Translations under genes and position numbers: made by a program | Notes under the pieces: model-generated | Databases searched by the model: none | What the model saw: the letters and a program-made list of their open reading frames with translations, nothing else | Told to the model about the DNA's origin: nothing | Part shown: positions 54,697 to 63,711 of the stretch, in pieces | How the letters are laid out: each line of letters opens with the position of its first letter | Position numbering within the stretch: the stretch's first letter is position 1 | NCBI RefSeq assembly: GCF_047601505.1 | Contig: NZ_JASGJD010000001.1 | Coordinates: 2,356,001-2,420,000 of the forward strand | Origin: Cloacibacterium sp047601505 | Lineage (GTDB): Bacteria; Bacteroidota; Bacteroidia; Flavobacteriales; Weeksellaceae | Length of the DNA stretch: 64,000 nucleotides | Reading direction: 5' to 3'

Positions 54697-55404
54697 ATGA
54701 AGCGAATGGATAAATTTTACAATGAAACATATCTTAAATTGGAAACTGCAATCCAGGAACTGGAGATTGAAACCGACTGCCCCATAAAAAGAATTGAAGC
54801 CGTTATACACCATATTATACAAAGCCTTGCCGACTTAAAGGACTTTGTACTGAAAAATGACTTTAAGAATATGGAAGAAGAAATCCATTTTTTCAAGTAT
54901 CAGAAACCTGTTATTGTTTCAAAGCTCATCTACTACAATGCCATCTATAAAATCGAAACAAGAAGACCCTACGGGAACAAGCGTACCAAGAAATATTTTA
55001 CCAAAGAACTGAAAAAGCTAAAAAGGTTCTTTGAAAACAACCTTGATTTTTACAAGTATTACCGCAGCAATAATTCTTTCGTTGACGAAAAATTCTTTGT
55101 GCGTGGCAAGCACGATATAAGGCTGTGGTTAGACACATTTTATTTTGAAGCAGACCATCGTTTTTCTACTTCACACGATTATAAGGTTGCCAAGATTATT
55201 GCCAATGACCTGATACAAGTTTATTTGGAAGACAGGCTCAATAACATCAATGTGAAAAGGGGTTCGGACAATTCATTGAAATGGACGGCAAGTAAAACGG
55301 CACTGACGGAACTCATATATGCACTGTACTCCCACGGTGTATTTAACAATGGGAATACAGACATAAAATTGATAGCTAAAACTTTTGAAGAAGCCTTTAA
55401 TTGA
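54697..55404 (+). pseudogene. rteC: RteC family protein, truncated at its C-terminus
   Basis: 235 residues closely matching the full RteC at 40206-41030 (shared LWLDTFYFEADHRFSTSHDY; ELIYALYSHG; IKLIAKTFEEAFN), but ending with TGA right after AFN, where the other copy continues IELGDFYHTFMELK for 37 more residues. The sequence after 55404 is unrelated and abuts the end of the helicase gene, so truncation happened at the island's right junction. Start at 54697 or 54706. Confidence 0.88.
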
Positions 55405-55441
55405 ATAAGTTTTGATTTAATCTGACAGTTGAGCAATTGAT

Positions 55442-58400
55442 TTATCTCTTGTTATAATATTTTTTATTTACATCATCAATTTTCATTAATTTAATTTTTT
55501 TTTCAATCAGTCCTAACTTCGAGCAACTAAATAACACAGAATTTTCTACCTTTCTCTCTTCAATATAGTCTTTATTTTTATTAATCTTCAATTGCATTTC
55601 CTTTTCTTCTTGGTACTTAGAAACCAATTCCTCTCGAACATTAGGCAACTCATCCAATTTTTCATCCAATTCTTCAATTTTATTTTCAGTTACTTTTTTT
55701 TGATATTCAATCTCAGAAACATTTACTCCTTTTTGCAATAAATAATCAATCTCCTCTTGCACTTTTTCTTTTGCTAAATCAATTGACTTTTTATAGAATT
55801 GCAATTGATTTCCCCAATATTTTGAATTATCTCCTTCCTCATTAGAATAGCCTAGAATTCTGTTATAATTATTCTGAGCTTTGATAACTTCTTCTTGTAC
55901 TTTTAAAAAATTCTGATGTTTTCTTAAAACAAATGCAATATCAGCAAGGTGTTTATTTTTCTCGCTTTCAATTCTCTTCTTCATCAACTCAATTTCAATA
56001 TTTGCTCTAGTTTCTGGATTAGTAATGATTGCTGTTTTTAATTCTTGAGTGCTAATGTCAGAAATATCCAAAACATCTGTACCTTTTTTCATTGCTTCCA
56101 AATATCTTGCTTGTTTAGATTGCAGTTTTTGAAGCATAAACACATCAATACTGTCATTAGTCAGCATAAAATTGATTCGAACATTTTCGTTTTTGTTTCC
56201 TTGTCTCCACGCTCGTCCTTCAACTTGTCGCAACGAAGTGAAATTATATGGCAACGAAAGCATATAAATATCAGTTGTATTTTCCTGAAGATTCATTCCT
56301 TCCTGAATAGCTTCACTTCCAATAACTACCTTTATTTTTCCAGTATTAAAATCATTTTGAATAGCAATTCTTTGATTTTTATTCGTTGCTCCTGTAATAA
56401 TTCCAATTTCTTCAGGTTTAAAACCAATTTCTTGAATAAGATATTCTTTGAGTTTTGGAAATTCAGCAACTGCCAATTCAGAATAAATAATTTGTCCAGA
56501 CTTTGGAATATCTTTTTTATTCTGTTGAATTAAATCCATCGTTTGTTTCAATTTCGATGAATTTTCAATAAACTCTTTAACCGAAGGATTTCCGTCATTA
56601 TAATAAGGCGATAAATATGGAGAAATTGCAATTAGACGAGCATTAAGAATATGAGTAAGGATTGCTCCTTTCTGAGTTTCATTAAAGCTCTCACTAAGCA
56701 AATCGTATTGCTCTTTCGTTAAATCATTTTGCTCAATTTTATATTCTTTATTGATTTTGTTAGGGCGTTTCAGTTCTGGATTGTCTTCTTCTCCTTTAAT
56801 ATCAATAAATTCAGACAAAAGTTGTTGAAAGAGAGAATTATTTTTAAATCTTCTAACGTTGGCTTTAAATTTCACATCACCTTTTGCATCAATCTCCATA
56901 TCATTATCTGCCTCCATAAAGGTTTCAAAGAAAGTATTCACATTGAAATATCCCGATTCTTCTAAACGCTTGTTAGCAATAAGTGATAGTATTGAATAAT
57001 ATTCTAGGGGTTTATTGGTAAAAGGTGTTGCAGATAGTAAAGTAACATTTCGTCCATCATTTTTATCTTGAATATATTGTGCAGCCATCCAAGTATTAAT
57101 CCCTAGTTTTGAAGTTTGTTGATTTTGACTTCTGAAATCTGAAGCAAACCTTCTATCTTCAATCTTTACTTTTCCGACAATATGGTTGGCATTGTGAACT
57201 TCATCAAAAGTTAGATGGTCAAAACCAAAATCTTCCCAATCATAGATTTTTCCACGCTTCATTTTCCCTTCTGTTTCTTTCACTTTTTCAAGTTCTTTTT
57301 GAAAATCTCTTTCACTAATAGAGTTTACGCTTTTTAGCTCACTTTCAGAAATGTAAGAAAATTTTGAAGCTAGATTTTGAGTTATGCTTTCTGAAAAACC
57401 TATGTTATTAAAACCTTCGTATGTAACAATGGTAATTTCTTCATCCTTATTATCAAATTTTGATAGGTTGTAATCTTTCCCTAGATTTCCTAAAACATTC
57501 ACTTTAGCATTCGGAATGGTTTCAAAAATGGTTTCCACCCATTGTTTGAGAATGCTGTCATTTGGAACTACAATCAGAGGTCTTCTCGCATTTCCACGTT
57601 CCATGGCTTCGTGCATTGAAAGAATACCTGACAATGTTTTCCCAAAGCCGACTTCGTGTGCGAGTAACCCAACACCTTTCGTAGTTTGTCTTCCAATTCC
57701 TGCTTTTTGAACTTCAGTTAAACGTAGTCCTTTTCCTTTAAAGTTTTGATGAATTTTTGAAAATAATGGAAATTTAGAATAATCAGGAACGTGAATGTTA
57801 TTATAATTTTTATTGAAATCTTTAACGAATCTTGTTCTCAAATCTTCGGGCAATTCTTCCCGAACAAACTTGTAAAACAAATCATTTGCAGCAGCTTTTC
57901 GTCTTTCTCTGACTAACGCATTTCTTTCTTTATCACTTCCTGTAACCGTTTCATTATTTACAAAACTTCTCACTTCCCAAGCTGAAGAACCCGCAAAAGC
58001 ATCACTAGATAAAGTCCCGACAAAATCTTTGAATTTTTCTGCCAGATTGTAATTTTCTGTGACAGATTCTGTTTGTCTTGTATTGGGATTCCATCGGTCT
58101 TTATCTATTGTTCCTAAATCAAATTGGTGTACAAATTCGTGATTCGGACTGATGATAATTTCATCTAAGGATTTTGGTTTAGGTAAAACACTTTCTAACA
58201 ATTTCTTTTGTTTTTCATATTGGTTTATTGTTCCACCAACTGAAAATTTATCTTTGAAATCTAGTTCTAACTGTTCTAATTTTTTATAAATATTTCCCTC
58301 AGCATAATAAAAATCGTGAACCCATTTTCCATCAATATAGTTTGCATACTGAGAATGTTTTCCATGATTATTAAGCGTTCCGTCATAAGAGGTATCCCTG

Positions 58401-60571
58401 AATGCATCAATTTGTTCTTTGGTAATATCTGAACTATTTTGTAATGAAGCATTTACGATTTCATCGGGCTTTGAAAATTGATATTTTAGAATTCCTTTTT
58501 TGATTTCGGGCTTTGATTGAATTTCATACTCGTTCTGATTTTTGGTATTGTGAATAGAAATTATCCTATCACTTTTTTCAATGAGTTCTTTTAAATTTTC
58601 TTCTGAAAACGATGTTGGTTTTGTGGTTAAATCTTCACGAAGATTTTCATATTTTCTTATCTCTGAAATAATTGTAGGCGATTTAAATTTGATATTATTG
58701 AGTTGAGAAAGTACCGTTTCAACTTTTTCTTGAGCCAAATCAAACTCTTTTTCATCGTTTTGATTCTCAATTTTCGTTTCATTATCGATTTTTGTGTCAA
58801 ATTTCTTATCAATTTCAGATTCAGAATTTTCTAAAAATAAATCTTCAAAAAGATTTCCGATTCTTGCGGTTTCCTTTTTGTTTTTAAACTGTTCAATCTT
58901 AAAAAGAGCATCTTCTAAATTTCCGTGAACATAATTTTCTAAGCGTCCGAAACGATTGGTTTTTTCTCGTATTTCCCCTAAAACCCTTGAAGGGTTCAAT
59001 TCAAAATAATTGGAAATATCTGTAAAAACTTTTTGAGATTTTTTTTTAAGAATTATAATATCCGTTCCGATTTGAGTTCCTGCAAAAGCCCCGTTAGGTA
59101 AACGAAAGCCATCAACAATAGTGGCATCTTGTAGATTCTTTTGTCTATTCAACCAACCTGAAGGAAGCACCATTGCTAAAATTCCGTCTGCTCTTAAAGA
59201 ATCTAAAGAACGTTTCACAAAATAATCTTCGTATTTAGAAATTTTTGGTTCTTCACCTAAACCTTTGTACAAGCCTCGATGTTCACCGTAAGGTGGATTT
59301 CCGATGACTAAATCATATAGTAAAAATTCATCTTTTTTATTTCCTTTTTCATCAATAAATTCGGTTTCAAACGAACGCAAATATATTTCACTTTCGGGAT
59401 GCAAGATTTTTGCAATCTTTGCTGTAGTTTCATTGATTTCAAAAGCGGTTATAATTGATTTTAGCGCTAAATCTTTAGTGGCATAAAGAAAATTTCCCGT
59501 TCCAACGCTTGGTTCTAATACCGAAATTTCTATTTTATTTTGTAATTGATCTTTGACTAAATTACGAACGGCATTTACAATTTTATCATCGGTGTAGTAT
59601 TCATCTAAAATCCCTCTACCTTCTTTTGCAGTTCCGCCACTTTTGTATTGGTTGCAGATTTCTTTTAAATCATCAGTAATTTTGATGTTTTCTTTCAGAA
59701 GAATTTTCTGATTGTTAGAAACAAAACAAGCTGCAGAAACGACTTCTGCAACTTGTTCATTGGTCAGTTTCTGACCTTTATATTTTGAAATAAGAATGTC
59801 TAATTCCTCATAATTTGTGGAATTTAATTTTTCTCTATCGGATACAGTTCTCCTGGATATGATTCTCCCCAAGGAATCTTCTCTTCCTTCATTTTTTTCA
59901 TCATCATTCTGTTGTGTTCCATTAATGTTACTTCTTGGCTTTTCTCTGTCTCCGACCAAATGCTTCCAGATTGTGTCTGCAAGTCCATTTCCAACATCAT
60001 TGCTGCCCAATCTTTGTCCACTTGTGTGATTTTCATTTTGTTCGGATTGGCTGTTTTCACCAAATTCTCCAATATTTCTTCCAGTAGATTCGGATCCCAA
60101 GTACTTAGTATTGGAAATTCCTTTGGATCTAGTATTCTCTCTTTCATTTTGTGCTTTTTTTGATTCAACTAAAGTAATATTTTTATTTTGAAGATCGAGT
60201 TTGTGTTGTAAATATTCATTCAGGTTTTGGTTTCCATTATCAGAAATACCATATAACGTTCTGACATCCTTAATGTTTTTGTTTCTAAATTCCGTAAGAA
60301 TTTTAAGCGTCTGCATATTTCCTGTTCTATCTCCCTCTAAACAAAGAAATATTTTACCATCATAGTTTTGAAATCTATTGATAAATTTTTTAGAATTTTC
60401 ATCAGCATTGAGAGTTACTAGAGTTCTGTTATTATTTTGATTATTCAACTTCAACAGTTCCAAAAAAGATTCTTTGTCTTTACTATTCTTAAAGACAATC
60501 AATTCATTTTTATTTCCTTCGTCAACAGAAATATCATCAACAAAAGGACTCAAAATTTCTTTGTCACTCAC
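55442..60571 (-). CDS. TOPRIM / N6-DNA methylase / SNF2-type helicase protein of the conjugative element
   Basis: 1709 residues from a GTG at 60571, overlapping the upstream gene by 8 bp. Order: a TOPRIM-like region (~45-125, FLCLEGDRTGN), N6-methylase motif I VLEPSVGTGNF (~350) and catalytic NPPYGEHRG (~425), a variable middle, helicase Walker A AHEVGFGKT (~977), FDEVHNAN (~1122), LLSATPFTNK, and QVEGRAWRQG (~1452), then a coiled coil. Proteins of this type are carried by many plasmids and integrative elements and may protect or process element DNA. The tail (last ~35 residues) differs from the left fragment. Confidence 0.9.
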   Translation of the reverse strand: MSDKEILSPFVDDISVDEGNKNELIVFKNSKDKESFLELLKLNNQNNNRTLVTLNADENSKKFINRFQNYDGKIFLCLEGDRTGNMQTLKILTEFRNKNIKDVRTLYGISDNGNQNLNEYLQHKLDLQNKNITLVESKKAQNERENTRSKGISNTKYLGSESTGRNIGEFGENSQSEQNENHTSGQRLGSNDVGNGLADTIWKHLVGDREKPRSNINGTQQNDDEKNEGREDSLGRIISRRTVSDREKLNSTNYEELDILISKYKGQKLTNEQVAEVVSAACFVSNNQKILLKENIKITDDLKEICNQYKSGGTAKEGRGILDEYYTDDKIVNAVRNLVKDQLQNKIEISVLEPSVGTGNFLYATKDLALKSIITAFEINETTAKIAKILHPESEIYLRSFETEFIDEKGNKKDEFLLYDLVIGNPPYGEHRGLYKGLGEEPKISKYEDYFVKRSLDSLRADGILAMVLPSGWLNRQKNLQDATIVDGFRLPNGAFAGTQIGTDIIILKKKSQKVFTDISNYFELNPSRVLGEIREKTNRFGRLENYVHGNLEDALFKIEQFKNKKETARIGNLFEDLFLENSESEIDKKFDTKIDNETKIENQNDEKEFDLAQEKVETVLSQLNNIKFKSPTIISEIRKYENLREDLTTKPTSFSEENLKELIEKSDRIISIHNTKNQNEYEIQSKPEIKKGILKYQFSKPDEIVNASLQNSSDITKEQIDAFRDTSYDGTLNNHGKHSQYANYIDGKWVHDFYYAEGNIYKKLEQLELDFKDKFSVGGTINQYEKQKKLLESVLPKPKSLDEIIISPNHEFVHQFDLGTIDKDRWNPNTRQTESVTENYNLAEKFKDFVGTLSSDAFAGSSAWEVRSFVNNETVTGSDKERNALVRERRKAAANDLFYKFVREELPEDLRTRFVKDFNKNYNNIHVPDYSKFPLFSKIHQNFKGKGLRLTEVQKAGIGRQTTKGVGLLAHEVGFGKTLSGILSMHEAMERGNARRPLIVVPNDSILKQWVETIFETIPNAKVNVLGNLGKDYNLSKFDNKDEEITIVTYEGFNNIGFSESITQNLASKFSYISESELKSVNSISERDFQKELEKVKETEGKMKRGKIYDWEDFGFDHLTFDEVHNANHIVGKVKIEDRRFASDFRSQNQQTSKLGINTWMAAQYIQDKNDGRNVTLLSATPFTNKPLEYYSILSLIANKRLEESGYFNVNTFFETFMEADNDMEIDAKGDVKFKANVRRFKNNSLFQQLLSEFIDIKGEEDNPELKRPNKINKEYKIEQNDLTKEQYDLLSESFNETQKGAILTHILNARLIAISPYLSPYYNDGNPSVKEFIENSSKLKQTMDLIQQNKKDIPKSGQIIYSELAVAEFPKLKEYLIQEIGFKPEEIGIITGATNKNQRIAIQNDFNTGKIKVVIGSEAIQEGMNLQENTTDIYMLSLPYNFTSLRQVEGRAWRQGNKNENVRINFMLTNDSIDVFMLQKLQSKQARYLEAMKKGTDVLDISDISTQELKTAIITNPETRANIEIELMKKRIESEKNKHLADIAFVLRKHQNFLKVQEEVIKAQNNYNRILGYSNEEGDNSKYWGNQLQFYKKSIDLAKEKVQEEIDYLLQKGVNVSEIEYQKKVTENKIEELDEKLDELPNVREELVSKYQEEKEMQLKINKNKDYIEERKVENSVLFSCSKLGLIEKKIKLMKIDDVNKKYYNKR
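55549..57038. repeat. Right copy of the ~1.5-kb direct repeat bounding the metal island
   Basis: Matches 13682-15171 without indels at an offset of 41,867 bp. Here it is part of the intact helicase gene. Recombination between the copies would remove the island and leave a complete helicase gene with the other C-terminal tail. Confidence 0.9.
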
Positions 60572-61241
60572 TTTTTCTGTTATTTACAAAATTGTTAAAC
60601 TCAAATATTTCTTTCGCAGTGTGGTCCCAATTTTTTCTTGGAATTAGTTGAAGGGTTACAAAGATGTCCTTCTTTTTATCATAGGAATCTATTCTTTCAA
60701 TTCTACCTTGATAATCCTTTTCAGCTTCTTTGTATAGCGAATAAGGCAAAATCGTATCCGTCGGATAAATGTAATATCGGGTATAATTCCAAGGTGAATT
60801 GATTTCAAAACGTTTGTAATTCTTCTTGAAAAGGACAGTGTCACTTAATTTCCTGCGGTTTCTGTAATTGAGAAGTGGGTCTTTTGTAAAGACAGCACCA
60901 ATAGTTTTGGCATACACCGAAGTTGGTTTTTTCTTTTTTTGCAGTTCTGATAAAACGGTTGAAGTGTTATTATTCAAATCATAAAAAACAGAATCTCTGA
61001 TGAAATAAGAAGCAGTCGTTATTTCTGGAAATTCTAAATCAGGCACCAACTCTATCATTAACTCTCCACTGTAATTCATTCTTGACAAATGAAAACTTTG
61101 CATTTTACTCAGACCTTTGGAAGCATCAAAATACACGTTGGAAATAATATCTATTCCACCTTTTTCAGATTTAATTTCCTTGCGACAGGAAATCAACACT
61201 AAAAAAAAAATAAAGAATAGAAATATAAATTTTAGTTTCAT
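60564..61241 (-). CDS. Lipoprotein of unknown function in the conjugative operon
   Basis: 225 residues with a lipobox signal (LFFIFFLVLISCRKEIK). The mature part is basic and likely beta/alpha mixed (SFHLSRMNYSGELMIELVPD; SPWNYTRYYIYPTDTILPYS). No known motif. Its stop overlaps the GTG start of the methylase/helicase gene, so the two are translationally coupled, suggesting a role at the cell envelope in the conjugation gene set. Confidence 0.7.
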   Translation of the reverse strand: MKLKFIFLFFIFFLVLISCRKEIKSEKGGIDIISNVYFDASKGLSKMQSFHLSRMNYSGELMIELVPDLEFPEITTASYFIRDSVFYDLNNNTSTVLSELQKKKKPTSVYAKTIGAVFTKDPLLNYRNRRKLSDTVLFKKNYKRFEINSPWNYTRYYIYPTDTILPYSLYKEAEKDYQGRIERIDSYDKKKDIFVTLQLIPRKNWDHTAKEIFEFNNFVNNRKSE

Positions 61242-61315
61242 ATCAATAGGATTTTAAAAAGCGGCAAATCTTTTCAGACTTACCGCTTCTGGTAATGTTT
61301 TGGTAAGTGAAATCG

Positions 61316-62068
61316 TTATCGTTTGATGCTTTGTTCTCTGACATTCGCTATTTCATGCTTATCTTCATGATCGATACCTTCCAATGGTTTATTGGTATTG
61401 ATTCGGTTCATATCAGAATCATACAACTTCAAGTTTCTGTTTTGAGGATCAAGAATGGCTTTTCCTTCTATCATCTGATCATTCATGTTGAATTTTACCT
61501 TTACAACACTTCCCTTTTCTAAAGATTTGATGGTGTTTTCTTTGTATTCAGGTTTATCAAAAACAAGGTTGGATTTCTCAACAATTTTGTCAGTCTCCAC
61601 ACCGTAATTTTTATAGAAATTTTGGAACAGATAATTTCCTTTTTCTGTTTTGGGTTCTCTAAAGTTGAACTGGACAAAAGCGGTTTCCTGTTGGTCACTT
61701 TTCGGATTATGAAATTCTATTTTTACGCTTCTACCTTCTAAAAGATTGATGGCTTCTTTTGCAGTAAAAGTATTTTCTCGGTTGACTGGGAAATTATGAG
61801 AAATCTCCTCATTTCTTTCGTTCGTCAATTTTGCGTTGTACGAATTAAGAAAAATGCCACCATTATCTGTTTTGTTAAATTTCAAGGCAAAATCAACTTT
61901 ATTTCCTGGCAAAGCTTTGTCGGAAGTGGTCTTGATTTCAAATTGTTGATTTTTGGAATTGATACCTTTTTCTAAATCTTTGTGAAGTTTTTCTCCTTCG
62001 CCGAAACCAAGATATTTCATCTGATTTTTTAGATACTCTACTTGGTCAAATTCTTTTTTTGTTTCCAT
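61316..62068 (-). CDS. DUF3945-like conjugation-associated protein
   Basis: 250 residues, no signal peptide. Contains ENTFTAKEAINLLEGRSVKI, AFVQFNFREPKTEKGNY, FYKNYGVE and a closing KAILDPQNRNLKLYDSDMN, the repeating pattern I associate with DUF3945/DUF4099 proteins of Bacteroidetes conjugative elements. Function unknown. Same strand and spacing (35 bp) as the next gene, so a shared transcript is likely. Confidence 0.7.
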   Translation of the reverse strand: METKKEFDQVEYLKNQMKYLGFGEGEKLHKDLEKGINSKNQQFEIKTTSDKALPGNKVDFALKFNKTDNGGIFLNSYNAKLTNERNEEISHNFPVNRENTFTAKEAINLLEGRSVKIEFHNPKSDQQETAFVQFNFREPKTEKGNYLFQNFYKNYGVETDKIVEKSNLVFDKPEYKENTIKSLEKGSVVKVKFNMNDQMIEGKAILDPQNRNLKLYDSDMNRINTNKPLEGIDHEDKHEIANVREQSIKR

Positions 62069-62103
62069 AATGTTTGGATTTTAATTGTTAATACTTTTTA
62101 TTA

Positions 62104-62823
62104 TTATCTTCTGAATCCACGCTTTTTTTCATTTTCTTCAGATTGTTCTTCGTTTTCCTCTCTAAGTCTATTGGCATCTTCATACGCGTCTCTGTCATTC
62201 ACGTTGAGTTGAATATTGGAATCACCCGTTTTAGTGCTTTGCTTTTCATTCCTAGAAATGCTTTTTACTGAGTTTATTTCTTTCGAAACAATGTTCAGAT
62301 CATTCTTAATCTTTTTGGCAATTTCAGGATATTGGTCTATTTTTTTTAAAAAGAAACTTTTTAGCTTATACAATTCATTTTTATATCGATTCAATTCATG
62401 AGCATCTTTTTTATCGGCAATAATTGCGGTAAGCTCTTTAGCATTTTTAATAAAATCAAACTCAACTATTTCATTTGTTTTATTGTTATAAACAAAAGCT
62501 TGTCTTGAAAAGTTCAATTGTGCAGAGTTCTTAGCGTCATTGATTCTGTATTGTCCTTTTATTTCAGAATACTGAATTTTTTCTTTGCTCTTTTTCAATA
62601 CTTCTGACAAACTTTTATCCCTTTCGAGGAAAATAACCTTAAGCTTAGTATTATTTTCTGTGAGCTGGAAAGTAGCTCTGTTTTTTTCATTGTCAGCAAC
62701 AATAGTATATCCTTTCAAAAACTTCTGTATATCTTCAGCACTAAGTTTTTTGGAGAAAGTAAGGTCTTCGTTAATAATTCCAAACTTTTTCAATTCGTCT
62801 GTCGGTAAATTGTTATATTCCAT
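62104..62823 (-). CDS. DUF4099-like conjugation-associated protein
   Basis: 239 residues beginning YNNLPTDELKKFGIINEDLT, the typical opening of DUF4099 proteins, then SAEDIQKFLKGYTIVADN. The middle is lysine-rich and helical; the C-terminus is low-complexity and charged (EENEEQSEENEKKRGFRR). Usually found near tra genes of Bacteroidetes elements. Role unknown. Confidence 0.7.
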   Translation of the reverse strand: MEYNNLPTDELKKFGIINEDLTFSKKLSAEDIQKFLKGYTIVADNEKNRATFQLTENNTKLKVIFLERDKSLSEVLKKSKEKIQYSEIKGQYRINDAKNSAQLNFSRQAFVYNNKTNEIVEFDFIKNAKELTAIIADKKDAHELNRYKNELYKLKSFFLKKIDQYPEIAKKIKNDLNIVSKEINSVKSISRNEKQSTKTGDSNIQLNVNDRDAYEDANRLREENEEQSEENEKKRGFRR

Positions 62824-62837
62824 AGAGTAAGTATTTT

Positions 62838-63707
62838 TTATGGTGTAAATGAAGACTTATTTGCTTCATAATATTTGGCTATTAAATTATTGGCTTTAAT
62901 GAGGTCATTCAGAAAGCGTATAGGACTGATATATTTCCCATTTTCAGTGACAGAAAAATGCAAATGTGAGCCAGTAGAGTTTCCTGAATTCCCACTTTTT
63001 GCAATTATGAATCCAGCTTTTACAGACTCTCCTACTCTGTAATAGATTTCTGAGAGATGCATATAAGAAGTTACAAATGAATCGGAATGTCTAATCTTAA
63101 TATAATTCCCTCCGCCTCCCGAGTCCCAACCCGCTTCTGTAACATAACCATCCATTACAGCATGAACATCTTCATAGTGCGCTTTTAGATCAATACCATT
63201 GTGCATTTTTGAGGTTCCGAAAATAGGATGCATACGCCATCCGAAAGGAGAAGTGATGGTAATTCTATTACTCAGAGGCATACTTATTTTTGATATAAAC
63301 TCTTCTTCATTGATAAGATCAAATTTTTTAATTGGTCTTTCTATTCTATTTTCAATGGAATATCCCCTCTTTCCGAATCTCTGAAGCAGAGAATCTTTAT
63401 TCTTTATAGAATTCAAATTCTGCTCTTCTATTTTTGATAAGCTGTATTGAAGCATCAATGTTTTTAAAGAATCTATTTCCTTTTTTAAATCTGCTTTTGT
63501 AGGAGCTTTGAAAAGTTTACTGATGATGTTCTGTTTTTTTTCTTGCTTTTTCTTAATAGGATTATTTTCTTTCTTAATATCCTGCTTTTCAGAAAGAGTT
63601 TCCTTCGGTTTTATCTCAGTTCGAGTAAGAGTATTGAATTGTGCAAAAACCAATATCTGAGAACATAAAATTCCAAAAATCATGAATAATTTTACTATAA
63701 ATTTCAT
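62838..63707 (-). CDS. M23-family peptidoglycan peptidase
   Basis: 289 residues. Signal peptide (MIFGILCSQILVFAQ), a lysine-rich linker and helical region (~30-130), then an M23/LytM domain with TSPFGWRMHPIFG, MHNGIDLKA (HxxxD zinc ligands), SYMHLSEI and SGNSTGSHLHFSV (HxH). Zinc ligands complete, so active. It probably opens the cell wall for assembly of the conjugation apparatus. 4 bp downstream of the TraG end. Confidence 0.9.
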   Translation of the reverse strand: MKFIVKLFMIFGILCSQILVFAQFNTLTRTEIKPKETLSEKQDIKKENNPIKKKQEKKQNIISKLFKAPTKADLKKEIDSLKTLMLQYSLSKIEEQNLNSIKNKDSLLQRFGKRGYSIENRIERPIKKFDLINEEEFISKISMPLSNRITITSPFGWRMHPIFGTSKMHNGIDLKAHYEDVHAVMDGYVTEAGWDSGGGGNYIKIRHSDSFVTSYMHLSEIYYRVGESVKAGFIIAKSGNSGNSTGSHLHFSVTENGKYISPIRFLNDLIKANNLIAKYYEANKSSFTP

Positions 63708-63711
63708 TTGA

